A stretch of 64,000 bases of DNA from Sphingobium sp. (lineage in GTDB: Bacteria > Pseudomonadota > Alphaproteobacteria > Sphingomonadales > Sphingomonadaceae): the NCBI GenBank assembly GCA_020446425.1, contig JAGRES010000009.1, forward strand, positions 62,001-126,000. The letters are read 5' to 3'. Made by a program: the position numbers and the translations under genes. Below, piece after piece: positions 21,681 through 31,969 of this stretch. Numbering within the stretch: the first letter of the stretch is position 1; each line of letters opens with the position of its first letter. The notes under the pieces are model-generated. The model saw nothing but the letters and a program-made list of their open reading frames with translations. It was not told the origin of the DNA and did not search any database.

Positions 21681-21911
21681 TTAATGGCTGTGGTCGTCGT
21701 CCTGAGACGGATCGAGCAGCTTGTGCAGGTGCACGATCACATATTTCATCTCTGCATCGTCGACTGTGCGCTGCGCCGCGCCGCGCCATGCCTTTTCCGC
21801 CGTCGCGAAATCTGGAAATACGCCAACGATATCTATGGAGGACAGGTCCTCGAAATCGAGGGTTCTCGGGTCGGCTACGCGACCGCCCATGACAAGATGC
21901 AATTTGCTCAT
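21681..21911 (-). CDS. DUF4170 domain protein
   Basis: A 76-residue protein of the DUF4170 family, common and short in sphingomonads and other alphaproteobacteria: LHLVMGGRVADPRTLDFEDLS, DIVGVFPDFATAEKAWRGAAQRTVDDAEMKYVIVHLHKLLDP. The family has no known function. Convergent with the rhomboid gene (5 bp apart). No membrane or signal features. Confidence 0.85.
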   Translation of the reverse strand: MSKLHLVMGGRVADPRTLDFEDLSSIDIVGVFPDFATAEKAWRGAAQRTVDDAEMKYVIVHLHKLLDPSQDDDHSH

Positions 21912-21973
21912 ATCCGCTGCTTATGCTGCATAGGCGAAAAAAATCAATATGGGGAAAATGCGATTGCCGATAT

Positions 21974-22465
21974 TTATTCTTCGGGATTGTCGGTTTCCGT
22001 AACGTCTTTGGTACGGCGTACCTTGGATGCCAGCTTGGCGACGGTTTCCGCTGCGATTTTCTTCATGCCTTCGGTTTTCAGCGTGCTCTCGACCTGTTGC
22101 GCCGTGCTGGAGAGTATGTCGCTGGCCTGCTCGAGACCGGCCTTGGCAATGCCTTGCACTTCCTTCCGGGCATTGGCGGCGAGGCCGCCCAACGCAGGCG
22201 CTGCCGCTTTCACGGCCTTTGCGGAACGCGGCATCATGTATGCTGCGAATGCGCCAAATGCCGCCGCTGCCGCGATTGCGGCCATGGGATGCTCGGTGAC
22301 GATGCGGTTGGTCGTAGCGGCAAGGTCATCGGCTTTGCCGCGTGCACCGGCGATTTTTTCACCGGCTTTCGCGCCAGCTTCCTTCACGCGCGTTCCCGCT
22401 CGTTCGACGTTGGAGCGGGCCGCTGTTTTGGCGCGCTGGATCGTGGAGTTCTTGGTCTCGGCCAT
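21974..22465 (-). CDS. YqjD/ElaB-like membrane-anchored protein
   Basis: A 163-residue protein with an amphipathic, lysine/alanine-rich N-terminal half (AKTAARSNVERAGTRVKEAGAKAGEKIAG), then TTNRIVTEHPMAAIAAAAAFGAFAAYMM, a short membrane anchor at about 60-78, and a helical C-terminus. This is the pattern of YqjD/ElaB (DUF883-like) proteins, which in Escherichia coli tether ribosomes to the membrane in stationary phase; that role is not shown here. Last of four genes on the minus strand; its ATG overlaps the stop of the gene before it. Confidence 0.65.
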   Translation of the reverse strand: MAETKNSTIQRAKTAARSNVERAGTRVKEAGAKAGEKIAGARGKADDLAATTNRIVTEHPMAAIAAAAAFGAFAAYMMPRSAKAVKAAAPALGGLAANARKEVQGIAKAGLEQASDILSSTAQQVESTLKTEGMKKIAAETVAKLASKVRRTKDVTETDNPEE

Positions 22466-22827
22466 TATGGATCCTCGGTCTGGGAAGGAGGGGGGTCGGG
22501 GGCTGCATCCTGCTGGCGGGTCATGCCTGCGCGCACATGCGCATATCCTTTTGCGGCCAGGCTGAACAAAGGTTTGCGTGCCAATATGGCTCCGATTGCC
22601 GCTGCAATACCCGCCGCCTTGAAGGGGTGGGCGCGCACTGCCGCCTTGGAGGCGTCGATTGCATCGAGCCCGGCGTCCAGAACCTTGTTCCCGGCTTCAC
22701 TGGCGAGATGAGAGGGCCGCACGCGCTCGCGCGCCAAACCCATCAGCCCCATCAGCCGTGTTCGTTTGGCCTCTGTTTCCGTGGAAAGTGTGGCCAGCCG
22801 TTCCGCCTGCTTGTCAAGGCTGCCCAT
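22465..22827 (-). CDS. uncharacterised helical protein of the YqjD/YqjE-like cluster
   Basis: A 120-residue protein: a charged helix (LDKQAERLATLSTETEAKRTRLMGLMGL), then SEAGNKVLDAGLDAIDASKAAVRAHPFKAAGIAAAIGAILARKPL, a weakly hydrophobic stretch, and a proline-rich tail. It sits where E. coli has yqjK. It overlaps its upstream neighbour by 14 bp and its downstream one by 1 bp, so it belongs to one tight operon. No function is proposed. Confidence 0.6.
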   Translation of the reverse strand: MGSLDKQAERLATLSTETEAKRTRLMGLMGLARERVRPSHLASEAGNKVLDAGLDAIDASKAAVRAHPFKAAGIAAAIGAILARKPLFSLAAKGYAHVRAGMTRQQDAAPDPPPSQTEDP

Positions 22828-23266
22828 TGGTGGCCTCCTTTTGCATGGCGATCCGTATCGTCTTGCGCAGCTTGGAGCGGATCATCGCCGCCAATAGGGC
22901 GATCACGGCTATACCAACCAGCAGAACGATGAGCGTTGCGACCAAAGGTCCGACATAAGGCGATAAAATCCAGATCGCGCCGATGGGCAGGGCAACGAGC
23001 AGGCCGAACAGCAGGAACAGGGCCACGATGCCGAAAATCGCCGCGAAACGGAAACCCGATGCCATGATTTCCATGCGCAGTTTCTGCCGCTCCATTTCGA
23101 AGCGGGCATAATCCTTGCCATTTTCAAACAGGGTCTGGATGACCTCTACGGTCGAACGATTGGCATCGTCCTCTCCAGCGTCCTCCATGGGGGCATGCGC
23201 CGGTGACGCATCGCTATGTTCAATATCCTCTTCAGGCGACCAGCCCGTTTCCTGCTTCACCGGCAT
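22814..23266 (-). CDS. phage holin family (YqjE/DUF1469-like) membrane protein
   Basis: A 150-residue protein with a charged N-terminal tail, a helix RSTVEVIQTLFENGKDYARFEMERQKLRMEIMA, and two close transmembrane helices (about residues 74-97 and 105-130: FAAIFGIVALFLLFGLLVALPIG and PLVATLIVLLVGIAVIALLAA). This is the pattern of the Actinobacterial Holin-X/YqjE family, whose members are not phage genes here. Part of the four-gene operon with YqjD-like proteins. Confidence 0.75.
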   Translation of the reverse strand: MPVKQETGWSPEEDIEHSDASPAHAPMEDAGEDDANRSTVEVIQTLFENGKDYARFEMERQKLRMEIMASGFRFAAIFGIVALFLLFGLLVALPIGAIWILSPYVGPLVATLIVLLVGIAVIALLAAMIRSKLRKTIRIAMQKEATNGQP

Positions 23267-23301
23267 CTGCTCCCATTAGGCCGCGTATCGGAAAAGATCG
23301 C

Positions 23302-23901
23302 TCAATCCTTGTCGGAGCCTTTGGCAAGACGCATCAGGACGTAGCCGGCGATAGCGGCCGCGCCGATGGCGACTGCGGGGCTCTTGCGTACGAAATCGCG
23401 CGCTTCACCGAGCAGCTGGTCCACATCCTTTTCATCCAGTGACTTGGCCGCGCCTGCAACCGCGTCGGCGGCCTGGCGGGCATAATCGCCATATTGCGGA
23501 CCCAGTTTGCTGTCGACCGTTTGCGCCGTTTCATTGATGAGGTCGGCCAGACTGTGCATCGCGCCACCGGTTTTCTGCTTGGCGGTGCCGGCGGCGTCGC
23601 GCGCTACCTTGCTGGCCTGCGATTTGACCTGTTCGCCCTGCGCCTTCCAGTCGAACGCCGAGACGCTTTCCTTAGTCTCATTGACCTTGGCGCGCATTGC
23701 GGCGGAGGCGGTATCAAATGCCTCCCGTGCCTGCTGCGCGGACTGCGACAAGGTCGGTGCAGCTGCGCTCTTCTTGGCCGCAGTACGGGTCGACGGCTTC
23801 GCGGTCTTAGCCGTTTTGGCTTTCGTCGCAGTCGTCTTGCGCGGCGTTGCCTTGCGTGTCTTGGGGGCGGGCTTGGTATCAATATCGAGAGCGTCGGCCA
23901 T
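23302..23901 (-). CDS. YqjD/DUF883-like protein with lysine-rich N-terminus
   Basis: A 199-residue protein. Residues 10-50 are a low-complexity K/A/T tract reminiscent of histone H1-like tails (RKTTATKAKTAKTAKPS). The middle is helical with heptad-like repeats (QQAREAFDTASAAMRAKVNETKESVSAFDWKAQGEQVKSQASK). The C-terminus ends in GEARDFVRKSPAVAIGAAAIAGYVLMRLAKGS, a YqjD/ElaB-type membrane anchor. First gene of the four-gene minus-strand cluster. The basic tail might bind nucleic acid; this is inference. Confidence 0.7.
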   Translation of the reverse strand: MADALDIDTKPAPKTRKATPRKTTATKAKTAKTAKPSTRTAAKKSAAAPTLSQSAQQAREAFDTASAAMRAKVNETKESVSAFDWKAQGEQVKSQASKVARDAAGTAKQKTGGAMHSLADLINETAQTVDSKLGPQYGDYARQAADAVAGAAKSLDEKDVDQLLGEARDFVRKSPAVAIGAAAIAGYVLMRLAKGSDKD

Positions 23902-23964
23902 GGCGAGTTCCTTTATGTGTGAGTTAGAGCACTTTCACATAAGCTAATGCATGAACATAAATAG

Positions 23965-25407
<1,443 letters not shown>

Positions 25408-25489
25408 ATCCTCAAGATTCCGCTATTTGTCGCAAATTCGGCGTGTTAACCATTTTTTGGTTGCACGCTGGAATCGTCTGTGATTCAAC

Positions 25490-25825
25490 ATGTATATGGC
25501 GCATATCGCGAAACTTCGTATGCTGTTTTCCGGGGCTTTCGGCCCTGTAGTAGCGGTGCTGCTTCTAGCGGCGCTCATCAGCTATGCGTTGCTCAGCGCC
25601 AATGGCCTGCTGGCATGGGGCGGATATAAGCGTCAGCTTCAGGAAAAACGCGCGGAGCTGAAGGTGGTTCAGGCAGAACGGGCGCGTATTGCCAATCGGG
25701 TGCGGCTGCTCGATCCGCGCCATGTCGACCCCGATCTGGCCGATGAAATGATACGCAAGGAACTCAACGTCGCGCATCCCGACGAAATCGTCGTCCCTCT
25801 CAGTTCTTCAAAATCAAGCTACTAA
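25490..25825 (+). CDS. FtsB/DivIC-like septum formation initiator
   Basis: A 111-residue bitopic membrane protein: transmembrane helix at about 17-38 (FGPVVAVLLLAALISYALLSA), then a coiled coil (LQEKRAELKVVQAERARIANRVRLLDPRHVD) and a short C-terminal part. This is the FtsB/DivIC topology; FtsB works with FtsL and FtsQ in division. Two in-frame ATGs, 25490 and 25496, exist; no strong Shine-Dalgarno decides between them. The upstream gap holds GTTAACCAT, a hexamer-plus seen in CtrA-type boxes of alphaproteobacteria (half-site only). Confidence 0.8.
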   Translation: MYMAHIAKLRMLFSGAFGPVVAVLLLAALISYALLSANGLLAWGGYKRQLQEKRAELKVVQAERARIANRVRLLDPRHVDPDLADEMIRKELNVAHPDEIVVPLSSSKSSY

Positions 25826-25952
25826 CCAGATTTATTTCTCCATAATAACCAAATGGGAACACTTCCATGCAAGTGTGGCTTTTTGTTGGATTATGGTTTT
25901 GGGCGCGCTATACCCGCATCGCTCCCCAAGAAAGAAATAGAAGGACGTTCCA

Positions 25953-27038
25953 TTGGCTAAAGCGCCCGCGCCACGAGCGGCAAAAAAGACAACACCAGCC
26001 CGGCGAAAATCAGCATCGCCATCACGAGCGGACCATAACAGTATCAAACCTGATGCTCCTCAGGACTATGAACCCAGCAAGGACGAGCTGCTCGAATTCT
26101 ATCGCCAGATGCTTCTCATCCGCCGGTTTGAGGAAAAAGCGGGGCAGCTCTATGGCCTCGGGCTGATCGGCGGCTTCTGCCACCTCTATATTGGACAGGA
26201 AGCCGTTGCGGTCGGCATCCAGTCGGCGCTGACGCCCGGCAAGGACAGCGTCATCACCGGCTATCGCGATCATGGCCATATGCTCGCCTACGGCATCGAC
26301 CCGAACAGCATCATGGCGGAGTTGACCGGGCGCGCCGCCGGTATCTCAAAAGGCAAGGGCGGCTCGATGCATATGTTCAGCGTCGAGCACAAATTTTATG
26401 GCGGCCACGGCATCGTTGGCGCGCAGGTATCGCTCGGTACCGGGCTTGGTTTCGCGCACAAATATAACGATGACGGCGGCGTGTGCGTCGCCTATTTCGG
26501 TGACGGCGCATCCAACCAGGGCCAGGTTTACGAGAGCTTCAACATGGCCGAGCTGTGGAAGCTGCCGATCATCTTCGTGATCGAGAACAACCAATATGCG
26601 ATGGGCACCAGCGTCAACCGCTCATCGGCCGAGGATCAGCTCTTCCGGCGCGGTGAGAGCTTCCGCATTCCCGGGCTTCAGGTGAACGGCATGGATGTGC
26701 TGGCCGTGCGCGGTGCGACCGAAGAGGCGCTCAAATGGGTGCGGGGCGGCAATGGCCCGATCCTGCTGGAAATGAAGACCTATCGCTATCGTGGCCATTC
26801 CATGTCCGACCCCGCCAAATATCGCTCGCGCGAGGAAGTGCAGGCCATGCGGGAGAAATCCGACCCGATCGAAGGCGTGAAAAAATATCTCGAAGAGGCG
26901 GGCGTTACCGCTGACGAGATCAAATCCATCGACCAGAATATCCGCAAGATCGTCAATGAAAGCGCAGATTTCGCGGAAAGCGCGCCCGAGCCGGAAATGT
27001 CCGAGCTCTATACCGACGTTCTGGTGGAGAAATACTGA
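25953..27038 (+). CDS. pdhA: pyruvate dehydrogenase E1 component, alpha subunit
   Basis: E1 alpha of the pyruvate dehydrogenase complex, 361 residues, binding thiamine diphosphate. Seen: a lysine/alanine-rich N-terminal extension, [19 protein letters not shown], the [16 protein letters not shown] block, the cofactor motif [17 protein letters not shown] (G-D-G start and N-type ending at [10 protein letters not shown]), and the phosphorylation-loop equivalent [16 protein letters not shown]. The gene starts with TTG (25953), preceded by AGAAGGA. Its stop overlaps the pdhB ATG by 1 bp (TGATG). Confidence 0.95.
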   Translation: MAKAPAPRAAKKTTPARRKSASPSRADHNSIKPDAPQDYEPSKDELLEFYRQMLLIRRFEEKAGQLYGLGLIGGFCHLYIGQEAVAVGIQSALTPGKDSVITGYRDHGHMLAYGIDPNSIMAELTGRAAGISKGKGGSMHMFSVEHKFYGGHGIVGAQVSLGTGLGFAHKYNDDGGVCVAYFGDGASNQGQVYESFNMAELWKLPIIFVIENNQYAMGTSVNRSSAEDQLFRRGESFRIPGLQVNGMDVLAVRGATEEALKWVRGGNGPILLEMKTYRYRGHSMSDPAKYRSREEVQAMREKSDPIEGVKKYLEEAGVTADEIKSIDQNIRKIVNESADFAESAPEPEMSELYTDVLVEKY

Positions 27039-28405
27039 TGGCGATCGAGATCAAGATGCCCGCGCTTTCCCCGACGATGGAGGAAGGCACGCTCGCCAAA
27101 TGGCTGGTGAAAGAAGGCGACGAAGTGAAAGCTGGCGATCTCATGGCCGAGATCGAAACCGACAAGGCGACGATGGAGTTTGAGGCTGTCGATGAAGGCG
27201 TCGTTGGCCAGATATTGGTGGCCGAAGGCACCGAGAATGTGAAGGTTGGCACCGTGATCGCTACATTGGCGGGTGAGGGCGGTGATGCTGTGGCCGCCAC
27301 GCCTGCCCCCGCGCCAGCGGAACCTGCCGCTGAGGCGCCCGCACCAACGCCGTCTCCCGCGCCTGAGAAACCCGCAGCAGCTCCCGTGATTGCCGCCGAT
27401 CCGGCTGTCCCGGAGGGCACGGAATTCGTCAAGATGACGGTTCGCGAGGCATTGCGCGATGCGATGGCCGAGGAAATGCGCTCCGATGAACGTGTGTTCG
27501 TGATGGGCGAAGAAGTCGCGGAATATCAGGGTGCGTACAAGGTGACACAAGGCCTGCTTCAGGAGTTCGGCGACAAACGGGTGATCGACACGCCGATTAC
27601 CGAGCATGGCTTTGCCGGTGTCGGCGTTGGCGCAGCGATGGGCGGGCTCCGGCCTGTGATCGAGTTCATGACGTTCAACTTCGCGATGCAGGCGATTGAC
27701 CAGATCATCAACTCAGCAGCCAAGACCAATTATATGTCCGGCGGCCAGATGCGCTGTCCGGTGGTGTTTCGTGGCCCCAATGGCGCGGCGTCGCGTGTCG
27801 GCGCGCAGCACAGCCAGAATTATGGTCCATGGTATGCCGCTGTTCCCGGCCTGATCGTGATCGCGCCCTATGACGCGGCGGACGCCAAGGGGCTATTGAA
27901 GGCGGCGATCCGCTGCTCCGATCCGGTCGTGTTCCTCGAAAACGAGCTGGTCTATGGCCGCACGTTCGAGGTGCCGGTGCTGGATGATTATGTGCTGCCC
28001 ATCGGCAAGGCGCGGATCATGCGCGAAGGCGCGGATGTGACGCTGGTCAGCTATTCCATCGGTGTCGGTGTGGCGCTGGAAGCCGCAGAAACACTGGCGG
28101 GTGAGGGCATAGACGCGGAAGTCATCGACCTGCGCACGCTGCGCCCGCTCGACACTGCGACCGTGCTAGCCAGCCTCCGCAAGACCAATCGCATCGTCGT
28201 GGTTGAGGAAGGCTGGCCGCAATGCTCCATCGCCAGCGAAATCGCCGCCGTGTGCATGGAACAGGGCTTTGACGATCTCGATGCGCCGGTGCTGCGCGTC
28301 ACCAACGAGGATGTGCCGCTGCCCTATGCCGCCAATCTCGAAAAGGCGGCGCTGGTCGATGCCACGCGCGTCGTCGAGGCGGCGAAGAAGGTCTGTTATC
28401 ACTAA
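27038..28405 (+). CDS. pdhB: pyruvate dehydrogenase E1 component, beta subunit, with N-terminal lipoyl domain
   Basis: E1 beta, 455 residues, longer than the usual 320-330 because it carries a lipoyl domain (about 1-80; lipoylated Lys in [14 protein letters not shown]) and a proline/alanine-rich hinge (about 85-125). The catalytic part then shows [38 protein letters not shown] and the transketolase C-terminal domain ([18 protein letters not shown]). The fusion is known from alphaproteobacteria. No aceF (E2) or lpd (E3) is seen here; they are elsewhere. A bidirectional terminator lies just after. Confidence 0.96.
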   Translation: MAIEIKMPALSPTMEEGTLAKWLVKEGDEVKAGDLMAEIETDKATMEFEAVDEGVVGQILVAEGTENVKVGTVIATLAGEGGDAVAATPAPAPAEPAAEAPAPTPSPAPEKPAAAPVIAADPAVPEGTEFVKMTVREALRDAMAEEMRSDERVFVMGEEVAEYQGAYKVTQGLLQEFGDKRVIDTPITEHGFAGVGVGAAMGGLRPVIEFMTFNFAMQAIDQIINSAAKTNYMSGGQMRCPVVFRGPNGAASRVGAQHSQNYGPWYAAVPGLIVIAPYDAADAKGLLKAAIRCSDPVVFLENELVYGRTFEVPVLDDYVLPIGKARIMREGADVTLVSYSIGVGVALEAAETLAGEGIDAEVIDLRTLRPLDTATVLASLRKTNRIVVVEEGWPQCSIASEIAAVCMEQGFDDLDAPVLRVTNEDVPLPYAANLEKAALVDATRVVEAAKKVCYH

Positions 28406-28427
28406 GGCTGGATACGATATGGAATCG

Positions 28428-28455
28428 AAAAGGGCGCCGGTTGGCGCCCTTTTTT
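28428..28455 (+). terminator. bidirectional intrinsic terminator between pdhB and the tad genes
   Basis: Stem GGGCGCC / GGCGCCC with loop GGTT, preceded by AAAA and followed by TTTTTT. It lies 23 bp after the pdhB stop and 20 bp from the stop of the convergent TadE-like gene, so it can end both transcripts. Confidence 0.9.
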
Positions 28456-28474
28456 GCATATGCTCAACGCGTCG

Positions 28475-29221
28475 TCAGGTGCAAACCGACGGTGTAACGC
28501 CTTCGGTATTATAGAAACCCGTGCCGCCACTACCGGCAAGATCGCGGTCGTCGCGCACAACCATGGCCGCGACCGTATTGATGTCACGATAGTCCATAAT
28601 ACCGAACATTTCAGGGCGCACGACCGGGAACAGCGGCTCGTAGCGATAATGGACTTCAACGAATATGATGGCGGTGCCGTCCGGTGCGAAGACCGTGCTG
28701 CCGGTCGGACCCATGCCCGCCAGGTCGTCTTGGCCCGCGGTGCCATATTGCGGCGCATAGGTGGTCGCCTGGCCATAGCAGCGCTGCCAACGGATCCAGT
28801 TCTTGTTCGGATGGTTGGTGGTGTCCGGGTCCGGCTCCAGGCTGGAAATGATGATGCGCGCCTTGGCGTTGGAAATCGTGCTGTTGTCGGCCTGCCGCTC
28901 ATTGGAGAAGCCATTGATGTTCAGGCTGCCGCTCTGCGCGAGTGCACCCTGCAACAGGTCATTCATCTGCGCTTCGGTAATCTTCTTCGATTGTAGAAGA
29001 TTACCCTCGCCGATACGTGACGCGTTGTCGGCGACCTGCAAGGCTAGCGCCGAAACCCGCATCTTGGTGATCGAGTAATTGGCGAGCTCCGCACCGCCGC
29101 TGATCATCAGAAGCAGGAACGGCATGGAGAAGGCGAATTCGACAAGACTGATGCCGCTCTCGTTCTTGCCGAGCGAACGCAGGCGGTGCAGCGCCCGGAA
29201 AAATGAGGTCAAAGGCTTCAT
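28475..29221 (-). CDS. TadE-like pilus assembly protein
   Basis: A 248-residue protein with the TadE N-terminal signature: a positively charged start followed by ESGISLVEFAFSMPFLLLMISGGAELANY, which is the pilin-like prepeptide with conserved Glu and one transmembrane helix. The remainder is a periplasmic domain. TadE and TadF are minor pseudopilins of the tight-adherence (Flp) pilus. A second in-frame ATG at 29227 exists; the inner is nearer the family start. Third gene of the TadG-TadE-TadE set. Confidence 0.8.
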   Translation of the reverse strand: MKPLTSFFRALHRLRSLGKNESGISLVEFAFSMPFLLLMISGGAELANYSITKMRVSALALQVADNASRIGEGNLLQSKKITEAQMNDLLQGALAQSGSLNINGFSNERQADNSTISNAKARIIISSLEPDPDTTNHPNKNWIRWQRCYGQATTYAPQYGTAGQDDLAGMGPTGSTVFAPDGTAIIFVEVHYRYEPLFPVVRPEMFGIMDYRDINTVAAMVVRDDRDLAGSGGTGFYNTEGVTPSVCT

Positions 29222-29823
29222 GGGCATGCCTGCGGTGTCAAAGAGCCTGTCGGGACCTGCTGGTCGCCATAAGGCTGGTTGGCCAGAACCGTTCTCGACG
29301 TAATGTCGACCGTGGAGGGAAGGCCGATAAGCTTCGTCAGCGGAAACAGGCGCTGGTAGGTCATGTTCACCGAATAGACGACGACGTCTTTCGCGCCACC
29401 CTGGCCCTGATTGCCGCCGGTCGCATCATAGACACCGTTGAAATTGGCGTCGACCCAGGTTTCGCCGGTTTCGCACACGCCGTTCTGGTTGGAGTCCTCG
29501 GGTTGTTGCGCCTGCGCCTGAGTAAAGGTGGAATAGGACTGGCGGTCGATGGTGATCGTCGCTGACTTGTTGAGGTTCAGCAGCGCATCACGCACCTTGG
29601 TGTCAATGGCCGTCTGGATCGCTGTTTCGGTGCCGTTCTCAAGCGTCGCGTCACGCGCGGCTTTCTGGATTTCGCCGTTCATCACAGACTGGACGTACAG
29701 CGTATAGCCGATATCCATCCCGCCCATGATCAGCATGAAGAATACAGGGGCGATCACCGCGAATTCGACAGCGGCGATGCCTTTCTCTTCTTTTCTGAGT
29801 TTGGGCCAGATACGCATTGTCAC
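29218..29823 (-). CDS. TadE-like pilus assembly protein
   Basis: A 201-residue TadE family protein: KEEKGIAAVEFAVIAPVFFMLIMGGMDIGYTLYVQSVMN is the pseudopilin-type N-terminus with the conserved Glu after the Gly. The periplasmic part includes a low-complexity Q/N-rich loop (TQAQAQQPEDSNQNGV) and two Cys (CETGET and the C-terminal ACP) that may pair. It directly follows the TadG-like gene (1 bp gap) and overlaps the next TadE by a few bases. Confidence 0.8.
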   Translation of the reverse strand: MTMRIWPKLRKEEKGIAAVEFAVIAPVFFMLIMGGMDIGYTLYVQSVMNGEIQKAARDATLENGTETAIQTAIDTKVRDALLNLNKSATITIDRQSYSTFTQAQAQQPEDSNQNGVCETGETWVDANFNGVYDATGGNQGQGGAKDVVVYSVNMTYQRLFPLTKLIGLPSTVDITSRTVLANQPYGDQQVPTGSLTPQACP

Positions 29824-29824
29824 C

Positions 29825-31834
29825 TCAATTGGTCAGACGCAGCTGCGAGATCTTGTCCGCGATATTGCGGAATTGCGTGATCAGCGCTGTCGTGTCGGCC
29901 GCCTGGAAGAAATAGGCGCTGCTGGTGGCGCATGCGGTCAAGCGGTTGATTGTGTCAGTATCGACGCTGCTGCCATAGGAAATCACCCAGAGCGTAATGC
30001 CCTTGTTCTTGATCGCAGTGCACAGAGCGGCGGCGCGGGCGTTGTTATTTTGCTGCAACTTCGTTTCGAACTGGTTGTTGCTCAGGCCATTCGGAGTGAT
30101 TTGCCGCCTGTCCCACCATTCGATGCCGTAGCTCGCATAATTGTTGTAGCTGTTTTCCGTGTTGCCGTCCGTCATGAAGATCATGTGCCGCTGAATCTGC
30201 GCGCCACCGGCCGTGGTGGCGTTCTCGCTGGCGAACAGGCCGGTAGGTGACATCAGCCGCGCGCCCCACAGCAGGCCTATGTCGTGATAGGTGTTGCCGT
30301 TATAATCAATGGTGTTGACATAGCTCTGGAAATTGGAGGCGCCGGTCGTGCCGCTATATTGCGTCAGCTTCCGGGAAGGCGTGACACCGCAATTGCTGAA
30401 CTGCAGGTTCTGGCTGATGGTGGAAGTTGAGTACACATCAGATGTGGTGTTCGATCCGCCATTCTTCCTGGCCCAGACGGCATCCGGCAGGGCGGGCGCC
30501 CAGCGTGTATTGACGTCGGTCGTCGGGACCAGGTCGATATCCATATCTTCGGAATTGGCGGGCGACGTCGGATAATTGTTCCAGTCGTCGGTCGGATCGC
30601 CATCGGTATTCAGGAATGTCCGGCGTTCCTGAATGCAGCCATCCCAGGAAACGCTGGTATCGGCGTTCATCCATCCGATCGGCAGGTTAACGCTGTTGTT
30701 CCAGCTGCTGCCGCCAGCCTTCAGGCCAGAAACATCGAGCGGAACCTTTTTGTAGACATATGTGTAGTTCGGTGAATTCACATCCGTCTGGCTTTCGACA
30801 TAATTGTCGTAGAAATTGGTCCACTTCTTGTATTTGCCGTTCCACTTGAGCTGGCAGATCACTTCATTACCATTGGTCGTACGCAGGGAAACGATAGTGT
30901 TCACGATGCCGCCCAAACTGTCGGTTGTGCTTGTGGTTGTATCGCCATTATCGACGGGGGTCGGGCTATATTCGGAACAACTATACGCATTGCTCTCGTA
31001 GCCGGTCTGGTTTTTGGATCCTGATATATGTTGCCAAGGGCCGTGGACCAACGACCTTGGGTTAACGGTATCCTGCACCGTAGTGCGGGATTGATAGTCT
31101 GCGCTGTCGCGCAAATAATCATTGGGCAGCAGCTTGCCGACATTGACCATATGGTCGTAGTTCACAAAGCCGAAACGCAACTGAATCTGGCTGGAGAGGC
31201 CGCCCACCGGATTGGCTGTCGTGCCGCACTGGGTTGGCGTGATGTCGGTGATATCCTGCTTGGCCAGCGCCTCGTAGAAACATTTTACCGCTCTGCGCAG
31301 CCCTTCGATACGCGAAACGCCGCTGCTGTCTCCCGGGATGGTGAGGCGCATTGAACCCGAATTATCGAGCACGAACATCACATCGGTGTTCGGGATGCGC
31401 ATCATGCTGTCGCAGGTGACGGCGATGGTCTTGGTTTGCATGCTGAACAGCTTCATCAGCGTCATCGGCACATCGGCCGATGCGGTGCCGGTCACGGTGC
31501 CGCTGCTTTCCACATAGGAACGAGTGCGATTTTCCGATCCGAATGCGCCATTCTCGAAGTTGAGGTCGAATGCGGCCAGAGCGTTGGTGTTGGCGGCGCT
31601 GTTGTTGTCGCTCCATTGTCCCGCGCCCATGACACGGCGGCCGGCGAGCGCGCCCGCGTCACATGCCGCCTGAAGACGGGACTGGACCGCATATATGCGC
31701 GCCATATCGACCGCGCCGCCAACCATACCCATCAGGGGGAAGGCTGCCGCTGCCGTCAATGCAAGCGTATTGCCTGCCTCGTTACGAAGCAGACGCGCCA
31801 GAAAACCCTTTTTCGCTTCAGCGTTACGTGCCAT
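29825..31834 (-). CDS. TadG-like protein with von Willebrand A domain
   Basis: A 669-residue protein. The N-terminus has RNEAGNTLALTAAAAFPLMGMVGGAVDMARIY, a Tad-type prepilin-like helix, then CDAGALAGRR. A VWA domain starts near residue 155 with VMFVLDNSGSMRLTI (intact MIDAS D-x-S-x-S), and its later MIDAS region holds IFMTDGNTE. A long Asn/Ser/Thr-rich insert (about 270-500) separates the VWA halves. TadG-type proteins are thought to anchor or initiate Flp pili at the envelope. ATG 31834 is chosen because the longer frame from 31909 is not conserved. First gene of the TadG-TadE-TadE set; the pilus motor genes are not in the window. Confidence 0.85.
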   Translation of the reverse strand: MARNAEAKKGFLARLLRNEAGNTLALTAAAAFPLMGMVGGAVDMARIYAVQSRLQAACDAGALAGRRVMGAGQWSDNNSAANTNALAAFDLNFENGAFGSENRTRSYVESSGTVTGTASADVPMTLMKLFSMQTKTIAVTCDSMMRIPNTDVMFVLDNSGSMRLTIPGDSSGVSRIEGLRRAVKCFYEALAKQDITDITPTQCGTTANPVGGLSSQIQLRFGFVNYDHMVNVGKLLPNDYLRDSADYQSRTTVQDTVNPRSLVHGPWQHISGSKNQTGYESNAYSCSEYSPTPVDNGDTTTSTTDSLGGIVNTIVSLRTTNGNEVICQLKWNGKYKKWTNFYDNYVESQTDVNSPNYTYVYKKVPLDVSGLKAGGSSWNNSVNLPIGWMNADTSVSWDGCIQERRTFLNTDGDPTDDWNNYPTSPANSEDMDIDLVPTTDVNTRWAPALPDAVWARKNGGSNTTSDVYSTSTISQNLQFSNCGVTPSRKLTQYSGTTGASNFQSYVNTIDYNGNTYHDIGLLWGARLMSPTGLFASENATTAGGAQIQRHMIFMTDGNTENSYNNYASYGIEWWDRRQITPNGLSNNQFETKLQQNNNARAAALCTAIKNKGITLWVISYGSSVDTDTINRLTACATSSAYFFQAADTTALITQFRNIADKISQLRLTN

Positions 31835-31969
31835 GCGATATCCCAGTCTTGACCTGTTCTGATCGAAATCGCGGCGCCCACAAACATGGTTCGGCAGGCG
31901 CGCGCGCATGTCGACCGATTGTGTACAAATAAAAGCAACGTCTTAAGAAATGGTGATTCGAGAGCCTTA

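Noticed and set aside
22814-23266. Holin of a phage lysis cassette
   Set aside because: The Holin-X/YqjE family is chromosomal; neighbours are YqjD-like genes and no endolysin is present.
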